A stretch of DNA of 64,000 bases from Neckera pumila (lineage: Eukaryota; Streptophyta; Bryopsida; Hypnales; Neckeraceae), in NCBI GenBank assembly GCA_963969595.1, contig OZ018413.1:13133711-13197710 (forward strand), given 5' to 3'. Both the position numbers and the translations under genes were made by a program. The notes below the pieces were generated by a model. The model did no database searches, had not been told where the DNA came from, and worked only from the letters and a program-made list of their open reading frames with translations. How positions within the stretch are numbered: position 1 is the first letter of the stretch; each line of letters starts with the position of its first letter. Below, in pieces: positions 12,769 through 25,843 of this stretch.

Positions 12769-13304
12769 TAGCGTGCTAAGAAATGACCCTTCAAATCTAA
12801 ATTTAGTCAAAATTATCATATATTATCCTTAATGATTCTTCAATTGACTATTTCTAGGGAACAATTAGTAAACAAGGGTAGGATGACTATATCTAGAGAA
12901 CATTTTGTGAGCAAGGGTGGGACACAAGAATTTCGAGGTCTCTTCAGAAATAAAAAATAAAAGATAGGGTGTCAATTTTGCGGAGGGTTCAGAAGCTCTT
13001 CGATCAATGAGAGTGGCAGTCTGAACGAGATCAATGGGCAAGTCTGCAGTGACAGTCTACCGAACACCCAGTTTTTTGCTTGTCTCGCTAACTTACTTGC
13101 AGTCTCTTCCAAGCGACAGTTTCTGGTTCACAATCACTTTGAAAATCGGACTTGACAGGAATGGAAGCTCCTATTGAATCGGTTTAACTTACAATCACAG
13201 GATCAAGTTTCAGTACAAACAAGAGCCAGTCCAGTCAACTTACACTTGAACTTCTTTCATTCTCGATCGTGCCTTCGAAGATGACATTCTCAGGTCTCCC
13301 ACTA

Positions 13305-13521
13305 CATATAGAACCTCTGTTAGTGCATACTCTGTTAGTGCATAATATGCAGTAAGAGAGTTAGTGGGTGTGTCCAATTTCAAAGGATTTTTTCTGGAAA
13401 GCATTGTAGTTAGACGCCACGTTAGTTAGTGGTTATTACTGCACCTCTCCAAATGCATAAACTTCTCTTAGTGCATAGTCCCAACATTATGTATGTACTA
13501 AGAGAGGTTCTACTATATGTA
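13305..13521. mobile_element. Small TIR element (MITE), Tc1/mariner-pogo-like ends
   Basis: The left end reads tacatatagaacctctgtta. The right end, read on the minus strand, gives TACATATAGTAGAACCTCTC. The inner sequence tagtgcatac is mirrored by gtatgtacta. The termini resemble those of the 48575-48775 element, which starts cagtagaacctct and has a clean TA duplication. About 215 bp, non-coding. It lies just beyond the 3' end of the PTST-like gene. Confidence 0.65.
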
Positions 13522-14255
13522 ACAACAGTATTCAACCAGGTGGTTCTTAGGTTGAATCATCAATTAAGGAGTCTTGCTGTGGAAGATAACTTTAATATGC
13601 TTAAAAATATTGACTAGCAATTGTCCAACAAGATTCAAAGAGGTTCCGCAAGGAAAGTGTACTTGTGAATATATGCCAACTCAACTTCCAGTATTGTAAT
13701 GGTGCAAAGATATGTACAGCATAGAAAGCATCACACCGTATTTTAGATCTGCATCACTTTGTAAATAAGCTTGTGCAAACATTAGATGGGATTCGGGGGC
13801 CTTGGAGGGCCGTTTCAGGCCCGTTCTGGCCAGATTTAGTGCTGTGGAGAGCTAGCTAGGTCACTCTAGACAACCCCGTGCATTTGACTCAAAACACTGT
13901 TGTGAAATGAAAAGATTCGACAATAAATGTATGTATATAAGAATGAAGCACACAGCGACCAAATCAGATCAGCCCAACTCTCCAGATGTCGTGGTTTTGA
14001 TACTGCTTCCTACGGCAGAAACACTAGGCTAAGGACAAAGATATTCAGCTTCCCAATTGTATGGAATCACTATTGACGAAGAGTCCCAAGTTGTTGTGCA
14101 ACAGACAACTGCATGAAACAAACTCTACCATCGATGCAAAGGAAAAATAAAAAAAAAACATGATTTTAAGTCCATGACTTCAATAAAGATTTAAAAAGCA
14201 ATGGCAACGCTCCCTAAATTGGAAATACAAGAAGTTGTCATATTGGTGAAGAGAG

Positions 14256-17200
14256 CTAGAACTGATCCACAATCAGCAGATTGTTGACTATGAGACCTTC
14301 GCCTACTGTTGGAAGATCCGGTGACAAATGCCATTCCCCATCCACCAAGAACTTGATCTCGTACCTTGTGCAAAACAAAACACAAATGCATTAGCCGGAT
14401 GAGGGTCTTAGGAACAAATTTAGACCTACTTCTGGACCAGATTCACATTGCAAACATCACCCCTAACACCAAGTGCGAACATACCTTAAGAGAATAACGT
14501 TGACTCATAAACACAACAATCTACACTTCTATTGATTCCAAAAAAATCAGGATTATCAAACCTTGATTATGTCTTCACCAGGGCTGTTAAGAATATGCTT
14601 CCTACATTTTAGAAGTAGAGAAAGCAAGAGTTGTGGTTGGCGGTTGTTGTGATCCAGGTTATCTCTACTAAGCTAGACAGAACCATTTCCAAGCACCTAC
14701 CCGAAAGCATGCCCTAAATAATCTTGATATTAAGTAGATACTAAATTCAAGATGTGCAATGCATGTACAACTAAATTCGGACATTGTTCTCGAAATCTAC
14801 TAAGTTAGACTTGAAAAAATCATAATTTGTTCATATGATATCCAAAAAGTGTACAACAAAGTGTTTTGGAATCTTTTTGGAATTGCCAATAAGATCCAAA
14901 GTTATTTATGACAATTTAATAGTGAAAACCACTCTACATGGCTTAAAAGTCCAATTGTAGACCCTTCTACCTTACCCTATATGTGGAGCAAGTCATAGAA
15001 TCATCATGCCTTTGGTTGGTTGTTGCACTCCAACTCTAGAAGAATGAAAAGCGTTCTCAACTAACATAGTCCAAATTTAAGTGACAAGATCTAAAGCAAT
15101 AGGTTGCTTTTAGGAAAAGGTTCAATTACTTCATAACAGATAGAAGATGAGCGGATGTCAAAATATTGAATTCAAAACTGAACTCTTTGAATAGAGTTTT
15201 GAGTTGATTTCATTGACCTCAAAGGTTTGAAAACTACATTAAAAACTATATTTAGTGTCACCCATGCTATCCTCCGTGAAGATCAAATTTGGCATAAATT
15301 AAGTCATTTTTGTAGAAAAGTGCTACGTGTCATCTTGTGAATGGTGTGCGGTGACGTGGACCCTTGAGAATCTGAGCGCTGAATCAGACCTTCACGTATA
15401 GTACTTGCTCAAGTACTTGCTCTAGGCTATAACTTTTTACAAAAGATGAATATTTTACCAAGAGCATAGATATTAATACTATTCAAAAGAGGATCTGTAT
15501 AAACATAGCTCATAAAAAAATTCATCAAGAGTAAAAATTTATAGCATAACATTTTTAAATCAATTAGTGTAGGCGACACTAAATACAGTTTTTAGTGTAC
15601 TACTATTGTGCCCAAGAAAGGTCTGATAGCCCCTACCAATCCCTGTCGATGCTTTTAAAATTAACTTGCAGTTGAAAAACACAGTGCCTAGGAACAATGA
15701 TCCTAAACACTCCAGAAGTTCAGATTCATTCTGAGTTCTACTTTCACATATAAAAGAAGTTTCCAGAAACAGAAAGACTACCACAAAACCAGGAGCTATT
15801 CTGAGTTTGCAATTAAACACGAAGAAGTCGTTCCCCTGAGTGCTCAGACATCATCAGCCAAACTCTTGTTCATAATTGGTCAAACTTCACGAAATTCAGG
15901 GTGTACTGTAAAGCGCAACTCATATATTTTTATTATTTTTTCGGTGCTTGAACAACTCAACAACTACGTCATATAGACGGCTGGGAAAACGACTGAAATG
16001 GACAGCTGTAATTCTTTTTTTTTTAATTCAAAAAGAAGTTTTGATTCCCCGGTTTACTAAAGGGTGCAGTGGAAAAGTCAAGTAGGGCCTTGATTCCATA
16101 CCTGCCTGGTCGAAGCTTCATGGTACTGTAGTGGTAAATTTCGTGAAAGTTCCCTGTGCTTTCAGGTGACATTTGATCTCCTCGTGTCCATCCATCAAAG
16201 GAACCCATGACTTGCACATCCTGCTCTTCAAAACAAAACTCTTCTTTCAAAAAACAAAAACAACAAAAACAACAAAAACAAAAGAACCAAAAAAATCCTC
16301 TTCAAATCAGATAGAAGTGACACTTGTAAGATCAGCCTTTTAAGGTATGTAGTTCTAAAAGCATCCCCTGCCAAAAGCATTTGTTCCAATTATTTATATT
16401 CTGTTCAATCTTGTTGGGAACTGGAAGAGTATTCATGCGCATCTTAGCATGCATTTTTTGGATTTTGTATGAATAAAATATGAATCACCAAAGTGGTGTA
16501 CACCTAAAAAATAATCATAGAGTCTCATGTTCAGATCCTGTCCATTTTAGACAAGATTCGAAAGGGGTTCACTCCGGCCGGGTAAGGCTTGCAGTTAGGT
16601 GTAGTTACTACCTTGTAGAATTCATCAATACCACCTTAAACAGAAATTCTCTACGAGAGGAGTGATTTTGGTGGAATTCATGCATTCCACCAAAACTTAG
16701 GGTGCATGAGAAGAAGCAGTTTCATGTAGTACCCAACGAGTACTCAATTATTGAAGGTGAGAAACCCTTCGTATAAAAAATTTATGAATTATAGTTTAGA
16801 CTATGAGAACATTACCTCAGTCATTCCATAATAGAAAAGGTCAATGCTTCGGGTTGCACGAGGTAAAATTTCTTGACTCGCTCATCCAAAATCTTCTGCA
16901 TCTCTGCAACAGAAAGAAGCAATAAATATGGAATTGGCAGGTACCACTGCAAAGAGACTGCTTCAAATATTACAGACAAGGTAGCCATTTAGGAAAACCC
17001 CAAACTAAAAGTAGGTCGTGAATAAATGAGGCTCAAGTTTTCAACATCGTTGCAAAAGATTACAGTCAAGTAAAACAAACGGATGCCCTCTTGATCGATT
17101 CCAAAGTCAGATGGATATCCATTTTCTAAATACAGTCGAAACTTTGAGAACGGTTCAAACTTGATTTTAAAACCATGTGTTCGTTCTAATTTTTAATTCA

Positions 17201-20200
17201 ACAGACATCAATTTCATGTCAGGGTTTGAAGTTGGACTGCTAGCCAGTGTAAGACATGATTTTCCAATTAGGAATTGTTACAGTAATTAGCGTTCTAAAT
17301 ATTGGCGTGCCTGGTACTTGAGAAACTAACTGTCAGATTAAAGAATTCCAAAACTCAAGCTCTTTGCAGTGCAAACAATCAGATCTAGATTTTTTACGTT
17401 TACCTAGTTTCACAGAAATAGTCCACCATCAGTCTTCCAGCCTTCAGATACACGGCCATACTGACTTGAAGTTTTACGCAAAACAGGAGCTAACATCTAT
17501 GCCTTAAAAATTCAGATTCTGCTACAATTAATGTCAGAATGGTCACCTCGAAGTCTAGTTGCAAGATGAGAGTGTATATAGCGGCCATTGATTTTACGGG
17601 TTCCAGGTTTGATCCCCTGTCTGCTTATTTCTTGTGTGATATTTGCTAGCGTCTGCATTCGACCATGATCAAGGTCTGGTAAGATATCAAGACTTCGGCA
17701 ATGTTGTAATCCAGCTATGACCAAAGCTAGACCATATAACTGAGTCTAAGACCAAATAGATAGGGTCACAAGGCAGAAACCCTCAGAGGTATTCTACAAA
17801 ACCTAGTCTCAAAAAATTCATCCAGTTGTAACAAAAAATTAAGCTAGAGTCTAACACAAAACCTGCAAATAGTAACGCAAATTTTAACATAAACCCTGCC
17901 AACTGTTACGCAGATAGCCATTCTAGAATACCTCTGGGGGTGGATTCTCGACTACTGTGTAAGTATCAGGACCTGAAGTTCTTTTTCCATTGCCGAAAGG
18001 TCACGTTTGGTATTCTGCAATGCATCTTCCTTCTCTCGCAGCTAACAATTCCCCCACGAGCAAAGCTGTTAGCACTATACATCCGAGATTCAATAACAGC
18101 TTCTGAACCATAATAAAATAAATAATCCTATACAGATCACATGGGATTAAATTCATTTAAAATTGCATCCATCTGAAACGGAACTCATGTGTAGTTATTT
18201 AAGAACATTGTTTCAAAAAGGACTACAGAATGAAGACCAAGAACAGAATAAACCAACGAGCATTGAAATAGGCAGCAAAAGACCTTGTCAAAGCACCGAC
18301 CTTATGTTGTAAAGTACGAATGTATTGATTTGCCTCACTTAGATTCCTCAGCAGCTGTGACCTTCCTTCATTTTTGTGCACAGCACCCAACTGCCTCACA
18401 AAAGAATAACACCTGATACTGAGATGTCAAAGACATTATATAAAATAAACATTAAAACTGTAATCAAGCATAACAAGCGAAGATTCTGCGATTTGAAGAT
18501 AGCTTGGAATTGGAAATAGAATATCCAAGTACTAGTTACGTGCATACCATTCTTAGGTTGTTCCCATAAAATAGTTTGTTTGAAGGCACATAAGAAAATA
18601 GGATATGATTGGAACTCAATCATCATGCCTAAAATGGCAGTGTGCAAGAACATTCTACTTCCACTTGCTCACAGTTGCCAATCTACTCCTACTGTCAGGG
18701 AGCTAATGATTTCGAGGGCTTCCTTCAAAATCATTGAACTCTAGATGTTAAAGAATGAGTTTCAAACAAAAAACAGATGTCAGTAAGACCGGAACATCAT
18801 AAAACCCTGATTCTTCCTTGAATTAGAGGACGAGCCTAAGGTGTTAGGAGCTTCTTTCAAGACTACAAAGAGTTTGCGATTCTGAAGAAACCTTTGAATT
18901 GAAATTATATTATCCAAGTACTACTTAAATAACATTCTCGAGTAATAATGGAATGACACATTGTGAGAACAGTGCCATTAAATCGCTATTTTGAGCAAAG
19001 TCATGCCAAATCAGAGTCAGTCAAACAAAGATAAAACCTCCGACGTACTCTCGCTTGGTTCAAATTGAGCTTAACATTGCAGAACAAGGTGTTAAGGTAT
19101 CCTCACCCTTTTGCAACACTAGCTATTTGCCACCAGTTAGAATAAAGTTCTTCACAACAGCTCATTGACCGCATATGACAAAGCATTCGCTCAATTCAAC
19201 ACTAGATTTCAAAAGGAATCAATGGAAGTTGAAGAGTTGCTTGAAGCAATCAATGAGAGTTGAAGCATTTTGTACTTCAAGGATGTCCGATTAAGGGTAG
19301 TCTAGTGTCAACAATAGGTGTTCCTATGACCTCACTTTGAAAAGTCTTAATATATTCATACAAATTCTAAAAATTCTCAAACCTATTGCATACACTTTTG
19401 CTTTCATTTGCTAACATTGTGATATGATCTTCTTCTTTAATTGTATTCAGAATTGTTGATTTGAAAAAAAGTATCTATTCTAGGTGCAGATACACCTGAT
19501 GTGTTTCAATAAGCAATTGAGCATTGCTCTTATTATTGAATTACCTAATTTTTGGTTGGATATTGGTGGAGGTCAATAGGATATTCTAGATTCTTTTGTA
19601 TGCATTTTTTGGACACGGGGTGAATCAACTATAAATTTTCAAAGTGCCTCAAAATATGTGTACCCAAAACCAATCCTAGGCTCTGTTGAATAGAGGCAGT
19701 ACATTTTTAGACTTAGGCTGTAGGGGTGTCGGTCTTAAAAAGAGGTCACAATTAGGTGCAGATCCCTTAGGGCTTTCTTTTCAAGCCAATTCCACTAGAA
19801 TGCTATGCCGCAACAAGCAATAGCGAGTGGGAAACAAACCTCAGTGGAGGTGTCAGCTGCTTCCCCATCGAAGGAGCTAAACTGGAAATTCGCCACTCCG
19901 TTCAAATCATCCCTCAAAACAGCCGAATCTTCATTGGGCAAGCTTGAAATTTGTACCAAAAAACGAGAACCCATCGCCCAATTTCTAGGTTTCTGTCTGC
20001 GCTTGCCTCGCCCATGCTCATTAAACCCTAAACCTAGCCTACAATGCCACCCACAAAACAGACTATCAACGCCTCTTTCATACGCAGTTTCCAAACTACT
20101 TCGATTTCACAAAATGCCCACATTGTGCACAGAAACTCACAAACTGATCAGCTGGTACCCCAACAATGAGCTACCCAATTTCATGGAAAAGATGTTATAG

Positions 20201-20277
20201 AAATTTATAAGAAGTACAAATAGTTGATTCACTTACAGAGCTTGAGAAGATGAGAGGGATGCAGCAAAAGCCGCCAT
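14256..20277 (-). CDS. PTST1: PROTEIN TARGETING TO STARCH-like (coiled coil + CBM48), eight exons, one-base frameshift in exon 6
   Basis: Plant PTST1 family proteins bring granule-bound starch synthase to starch granules in the plastid. Exons on the minus strand: 20277-20237, 20095-19840, 18390-18301, 18041-17973, 17652-17547, 16903-16816, 16220-16102, 14364-14256. Apart from the frameshift in exon 6, junctions keep phase and use GT-AG. Exon 1 (MAAFAASLSSSQAL) looks like a plastid transit peptide start. Exons 3-4 encode a coiled coil (NLSEANQYIRTLQHK, then LREKEDALQNTK). Exon 5 carries the family signature GTRKINGRYIHSHL. Exons 6-8 encode CBM48 (VQVMGSFDGW, KLRPGRYEIKFLVDGEW, VGEGLIVNNLLIVDQF). 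If read through, the protein is about 292 residues, the usual family size. Exon 6 is one base short: after LVQPEALT the frame runs FSIME-stop, while the other frame gives FYYGMTE. The missing base lies in a T4 run (16835-16838). This is either a sequencing error or a disabling mutation. The exon 2 boundary is the least certain. Confidence 0.85.
16831..16842 (-). other. Frameshift site in exon 6 of the PTST-like gene
   Basis: Exon 6 is 88 bp. It is entered with one base pending and left in phase 0, which would need 89 bp. The deficit maps to the homopolymer TTTT (minus strand) between the codons for LVQPEALT and those for FYYGMTE. Without repair the protein stops five codons later and loses the whole CBM48 domain. 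All other junctions of the gene are in phase, which supports a single, recent or artefactual lesion. Confidence 0.8.
19505..19765 (+). repeat. Dispersed ~265-bp repeat (family R3), copy 2, inside PTST intron 2
   Basis: It runs from aataagcaattgagcattgc to aattaggtgcagatccctta. Phrases match 7014-7280 and 42328-42592 in the same order. It lies within the 1.45-kb intron between exons 2 and 3. Confidence 0.65.
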
Positions 20278-21110
20278 CAAGCTTTGCAATCCGAATACTG
20301 GACTTGTAGGAATTGCTAGACAAAGATGGCTCTCAATCTCAAATTCTCAAACTGGGGTGAGACTGATTCCTGTGCTTGAGGATCAAAAGTAGAGTAATGA
20401 ATGTGTGAAATGAAAAACCAGGTGGAGGAGTTCTAGAAAAACAAAGGTGGAAACTCCATGAAGCACCAAAACTGGAGGTGGTGGAGTTTGGTGTTATGTT
20501 TTTTTTGTACTAAGGTAAGAGGCTCATGAATGGAGCATCTAAGGAGAAAATTAGATCTGCGGGAAGAAAGAACCTGTCCAGTCATTTTAATTTTTTCTTA
20601 ATTGAGAGAAAATGGAAAAGAAATCAGTGGCTTTTGAAATTGTAATTTTTGGACTCAAAATGAATTAGATACAATTTTCCAAAGTGAAAGGTGTGTAGGG
20701 CGCTATTCATGCTCTTAGACTGCAACTCTAATGAATTAAAATCTGCCTTGAAATAGAGCAAGCCGGTTCAGAAGTTGATAAATATAGATTTGAAGGTGTT
20801 CATGGAAGTTCCATGAATGTTGCTTTATAGTATCAAAAATGGAGCATCACACATGTGTATCATCCCTATTCTAAAGCCGAACAACTAACTGGTTTCAGGT
20901 TACAGGAGTGGCCAAACAAAAAAATGACGTCTTCCTAACAATTACACCTGACTGTTGTTCCCCTTGCCATTTGAATTTTTGTCTTCTCAATTTAATCAAT
21001 CATTAATGAGCGCTTAACGGCACATAATTGTATCTCTAGCAAATTGTGCAGCTGGAATTCTATTTTCTTCCCTCCAAAAATGAGCTCTATTTTAGAAACC
21101 ATCTGCATTG
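20278..21110. promoter_or_regulatory. Upstream region of the PTST-like gene (presumed promoter and 5' leader)
   Basis: This is the non-coding sequence upstream of the presumed start codon at 20277. I find no convincing TATA box or named cis-element, so promoter is inferred only from position. Beyond about 20.6 kb the sequence is AT-rich spacer leading into a TIR element. Confidence 0.35.
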
Positions 21111-22012
21111 TTAACCCCTAAAGTCCCGTTGGCCCTACGAGGGCTAATATGCAACTTTGGGTAGGCTCCTAATTATTCAAATCTTATTGTGATTTTCTGA
21201 AACTTTTTGGAGAGCTGTAAAAACACATAAGATTATTGGAAATATAATTTTTGTATCAATTGGTGCCCGGGAGCAAAAGTTATAGCACAATAAGCCAAAC
21301 ATAGAGGTTGGCGGGCAGCACAAAAAAAATCACAAAAAGTTAAAATTTAAATTTTTAAATTTTTAATCCTAGAATGTTATATTTTTATATACATGTGAAG
21401 CTTTGATTCATTCTATTTGGATTAGGATGAGAAAGTTATGGACAATTTTGTTTTCTGGACAATCTAAGCATCTTTTCAAAAAAATAACTTATAGAGCTCA
21501 ATTTTGAATGCAATTTTAAAAAATTTTGCATTTGTTTTTTTGGATAGGATTAAGTCTTCTTGCTAGAACAATCTTACTTTTGGGATTTTTGTTTTTTGAT
21601 TCCATTTTAGATAAACTAACAATTTAATTTTTTGTTTAGTCTTGTACCTACTTCTACTTAACACTTTTTAAATAATGAAAATCGAATTTTCTTTTTAAAT
21701 TTTTTTTTCTAGACTCTTAATTCAATCCTTTTTAAATTCAAAACTTGTAGTGCAAAAATTTCCATGAATGGCAATCAAAGTCATCTAAATTGCAAGACAA
21801 CAATCCAAATTTATTTTTTTCAACTTTGAAAGCTAATATCTTCTAATCGGTACGGTCAAACTTCATGAAATTTTACCATATTATCTTAGATAAGTGAAAC
21901 ACAAGATCCTATGGTTAGATTTTTAAAAGATTGATTTTTTTTGCATTCTTGAGTGAATGCAACAAAAATGGCAGTTTTATGTGGTTTTGGGCGTTGGAAC
22001 TTTAGGGGTTAA
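21111..22012 (+). mobile_element. TTAA-ended TIR element (family T1), plus orientation, full length
   Basis: This is the best plus-strand copy. The left end is TTAACCCCTAAAGTCCC. The right end is GGAACTTTAGGGGTTAA. Both ends carry TTAA followed by C4TAAAG, a perfect 13-bp inverted terminus. The interior has the shared block tcaattggtgcccgggagc followed by aaaagttat, and near the right end aaaaatggcagttttatg. Length is 902 bp with no substantial reading frame, so it would be non-autonomous. Confidence 0.8.
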
Positions 22013-25000
22013 AGAACTTGTTATAGGGTTGGTTCTTAATGTTTGCTCCATTTTAGAGCCTCTTCCTTTAACTTATTCTTAGGTTAAGCCTTCCTTTGAC
22101 CACCGGTACAAACTAGAGAGGATTTTATTACTAATTCAGTAATTCTGGTATATTGTACGTGAAGGTCTGATTTGGCACTTGAGTGCCAAAATAGTTTCTA
22201 TTCACACGCAAAGAGTTTTGGCATTTTGGTGTCCAAAATTTTTGTATTCATCAACTTCTAGATTTTCTTGTTTTGGGAAACATGACATGTGAGGCTTAAG
22301 GCACGATATAGGTTTTCAAAAGTATTCAAAATTTAGACTATATGGATGAAATTTTTTGAAACATTTGAACATTTTACTTCTAATATTCCAAACATTTAGA
22401 CATTCCAAAAAATAATTAATTTATATCTAAATCTGACCTGCACATCAATTTTTTTCCTTCTAGCACCTTCGTGTCAAACTTCATTGTCGTGGCACAGTGA
22501 GAATGGATTAAATTTGGAGGGAACATCTTTCATTTTACTCCATGGTGTTGTGCTTCAGTGCAAAAGGAAAACTTTGCTTTACATAGGATATTTATGTCCT
22601 AACATCACAAAAAAAATCTGTATAAGTTTTTATTCTAAACCTCCAATAAGGTCAAGGCACCCATTTTGAACATTGTACTTTAAACTAATCTTGAAAATAT
22701 GTATAGGAAGTTCAAAATGTACACCTTAAATACATGAATGCCAAAAAATGGTTTGGAATACACCATGTATTTGAACTTCACACACAAATTCACAATATAT
22801 TCATATTTATTCAAAAAATCACCATTTTTTTCTAATTCATGATTTTTCAATTGCCAATGTGTTAAAAATAATTTAATGTCTTGATTCTACCTCAAAATAT
22901 GTGTAATTGCTTAAGTATTGGCTCTAGTAATTACTTCTACTTTATATCAAGTTTGTCAAATTGGAGGAATCTTAAGACTTTGGCACTTTTCAAGGCCAAT
23001 GCTAAAATCTATATTGATCATAGTTTGTGGAGCTCACAGGTATGTATTGATAAATGACATATACAATTTATGGCATGAAAATTTAAAGAAATTATGCTAT
23101 TGATGTTGGTATAATTAAAGCTAGACATAACATTTGTGGACCTTTAGAGTTAGAAATAACATTCTTGAATCATTGTATTTAGTGATAATATTTTAAATCA
23201 ATTTAAAAGACCATATTAGTTTTTGAAGAAGCCATTTGTTGGTTTTGTAGAGCTATTAGAACAATAGAAAAGAAGTATTAACAAAGATAGAAATATAGAA
23301 TGTTGAAGAGGGAATAGAGAACTTATAGGAATTAGATGGAAATCTTTATGATCAAAATAAAGTATCTTCATGAATAATATATAATATTTTATGTGTAAAA
23401 TAGAATATAGATCCCTTTGAAAGATGAATTATGCTTTGTTTCCAAATGCCTTATGAACCTGTCGAAGGCAATAAAATTGGTTAGGCATAATCTTGATTCC
23501 ATACTTTGGGTTTGGTTTTATGACCCAATTGATTGTTTTGTATATCTAATAAATTTTGTATGGTGATGCATAGAGGTTTTGAGCACATAAAATCAAACAG
23601 TGTTGTAGCACTTCAAAGATCTACGGTTTGACCTCAAAACAAATAAAATAAAATATTGGCCCTAAGTTTATAAATGCTTGAACCAAAATGCATTGCTATA
23701 CAGCCAAACTCAAACAATCAATAGCTAGGCGTAAGGTGAACACATACAAAAGCGTCAAAATAAGCAATTCAGCATAGTTGGAGTCACCTATTTCTAGGGA
23801 AAAAGAAACACTTTTTTGTATATTAGCAATTGAGAATCATGAATTTTCAAAAAGAAAAAATAGAATTTTTAAATAAGACATGTAATTGTTGTGAATTTTC
23901 AAATTGCAACTCTCTAGGTCACTAAAACCATCACATAGCTTGATCTTAATATCCAAATCAACACTAAATAGTAAAATTAGGTTGCCTTATTCCAAGAAAC
24001 TTATTTTATAAGCCATCATAGTCAACATATATTTCTATAGATATTTCCATTTGCACACATGGAGGTTTATAAGTCCCAATTACAAACAATACCTATTCAA
24101 AAATAGTGCATTCTTATACAATAACAATAAATATTTATATAGTGTCAAATGTCAAGAAATTAGTGTAGGACAACCTAATTTCACTATTTAGTGTAGAGAA
24201 TTGGGAACCAACAATCGCAGTTAAATATGGGAACGGTTTATTGCTCTTTTAGAGTCATCAAAATCAAAATTGAATTTGGGCAAAAGCTCAAGAGGTTTAG
24301 GGTTCAAATTGTCATCACCCTAGAATTTAGACACTACGTAATAAATTGCAAGTTCGCTGTACTCATAACTTAATATTGTTCCTCTCTGTTGCGACATGTT
24401 TGTGAAACCCAAACATCAAGGTGGCAGAATGGGTTGATCACACAATGACCCAAAAATTCCCGAAAACAATAATATTGCCATATTCCAGAGCGTCTTAAAA
24501 CTTACTAAGGTAAATTAGCTCATTGTGGTTGGATGACCTATAGTGGACAATGGACACCTAATGATCCCATGATAGTTTTTTTGACCACAATCAATGTCTA
24601 ACCTGACACCAATGGAGTGATTCGTGACCTCATTAGGAACATCTGCTTTTTCAGTGTAAATCATTGTGGGAAGTGACTTTCTATAGACTTCTACAATAGA
24701 AATTATTGTGATTACTTTAGGTGATTAAGAAGAGCATATTGGATACACTTTTTGTTGGTTATGGAGTAGTCTACTGACTCTTTTGGACACATCACTTCAA
24801 AAATCCGTAATAAATTCATACTTTGTTTGAAAAATATAATTTCAGTTGCTTACACTATTTCTCACACTTGTCTTCATGTGGGATTTTTTTGAAAACTCTC
24901 AGCAATGGCATGAGGGTAGACTCCAAAGTTTGACCACAATAGGTTGGTTTACCTTATATGAAGATTAGACTGTAGATGCCAACGACAATGCGTATTATTT

Positions 25001-25035
25001 GCAATTGAAGAGCAAACAATCCTACATTCTGCATA
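22013..25035. other. Gene-free AT-rich spacer
   Basis: Only short frames occur here (61-codon class), without recognisable motifs. A fragment near 23758-23790 (aataagcaattcagcatag) matches the start of repeat family R3. I see no RNA gene. Confidence 0.6.
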
Positions 25036-25400
25036 CTAGGGGTAGTTACAGCTCCTTCATCCCATTCCGCGAAGGTCAAGAAGAGGGACATGGTGCTTGT
25101 TAGTTGGCTTGCGCCGGCTCCTTTCTGTGAAGGTTGAGAAGAGTCATTCTCTTCCTCCGGAGGACAAGAACAAACGTGAAGAAGTTTATGCCAAGGTTTG
25201 AGGTTCTGCTCCATGATTGGTTTGCCGTGGTTGCCGTGGTACTATGCAAGTGAACCTTGTCGGAGGTTTCATTTTCAGTGCAAAAGGGGTGTCACAGCTC
25301 CTCCACAAAAACAGGGCTCCCCATTGGCTCCCCATTTCATGCGCTGAAGAAATTTCTCAGAGAAAATCTAAACCTCGAAGGTGCTGCGACTACCCCTACT
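25036..25400. mobile_element. Putative TIR element, ~365 bp, GC-richer than surroundings
   Basis: The left end reads ctaggggtagttacagctcc. The right end, on the minus strand, reads AGTAGGGGTAGTCGCAGCACC. This gives a terminal inverted repeat of roughly 22 bp with three or four mismatches. Internal frames of 60-86 codons on both strands show no known domain. It lies downstream of RTF2. No target duplication is clear. Confidence 0.55.
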
Positions 25401-25843
25401 GACAATAACTTCAAAATCATCTACATGTCCTACCATAACTAAATTAACTTAGAATCGATCAAAACCACATCTGAATTCAATACATCGTCCACACGTCCAC
25501 TGCATCCACAACAATGTTGAGCTACAATTCAAAAACAACAGTGGTCACCTCTGGAATTAAGGATACCCAGCCTGGGCGTCTATCTTCAACTTCATTTCTT
25601 CTATGGCACAACTTCCATGAATAGGCCCACAACAAATTTAGCAGCTAGAACATAAAAATTAAACTGTCTTGCTAATCACTACTCAGTAACACTACTTTGT
25701 ATTTTTGAAGTCAGTGCGACATGTGGGTGTCTCTTTTTCCACACATTTAAGTCTATTGCCACAAGTCTATTGCCCTAATTTCCCTCTGTAGATGAAAGCT
25801 TTGAAAAAAAATATGGTACAGAAAAGTCTCAGCAATATACAGA

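Noticed and set aside
17653..17744. Upstream extension of PTST exon 5 (LVIAGLQHCRSLDILPDLDHG)
   Set aside because: The acceptor ATGCAG at 17653 joins ELQ directly to TLANITQEI in phase and fits the family better; the extension is read as intron.
25217..25442. Plus-strand frames near 25.2-25.4 kb
   Set aside because: They lie inside the putative TIR element, lack motifs and overlap each other.
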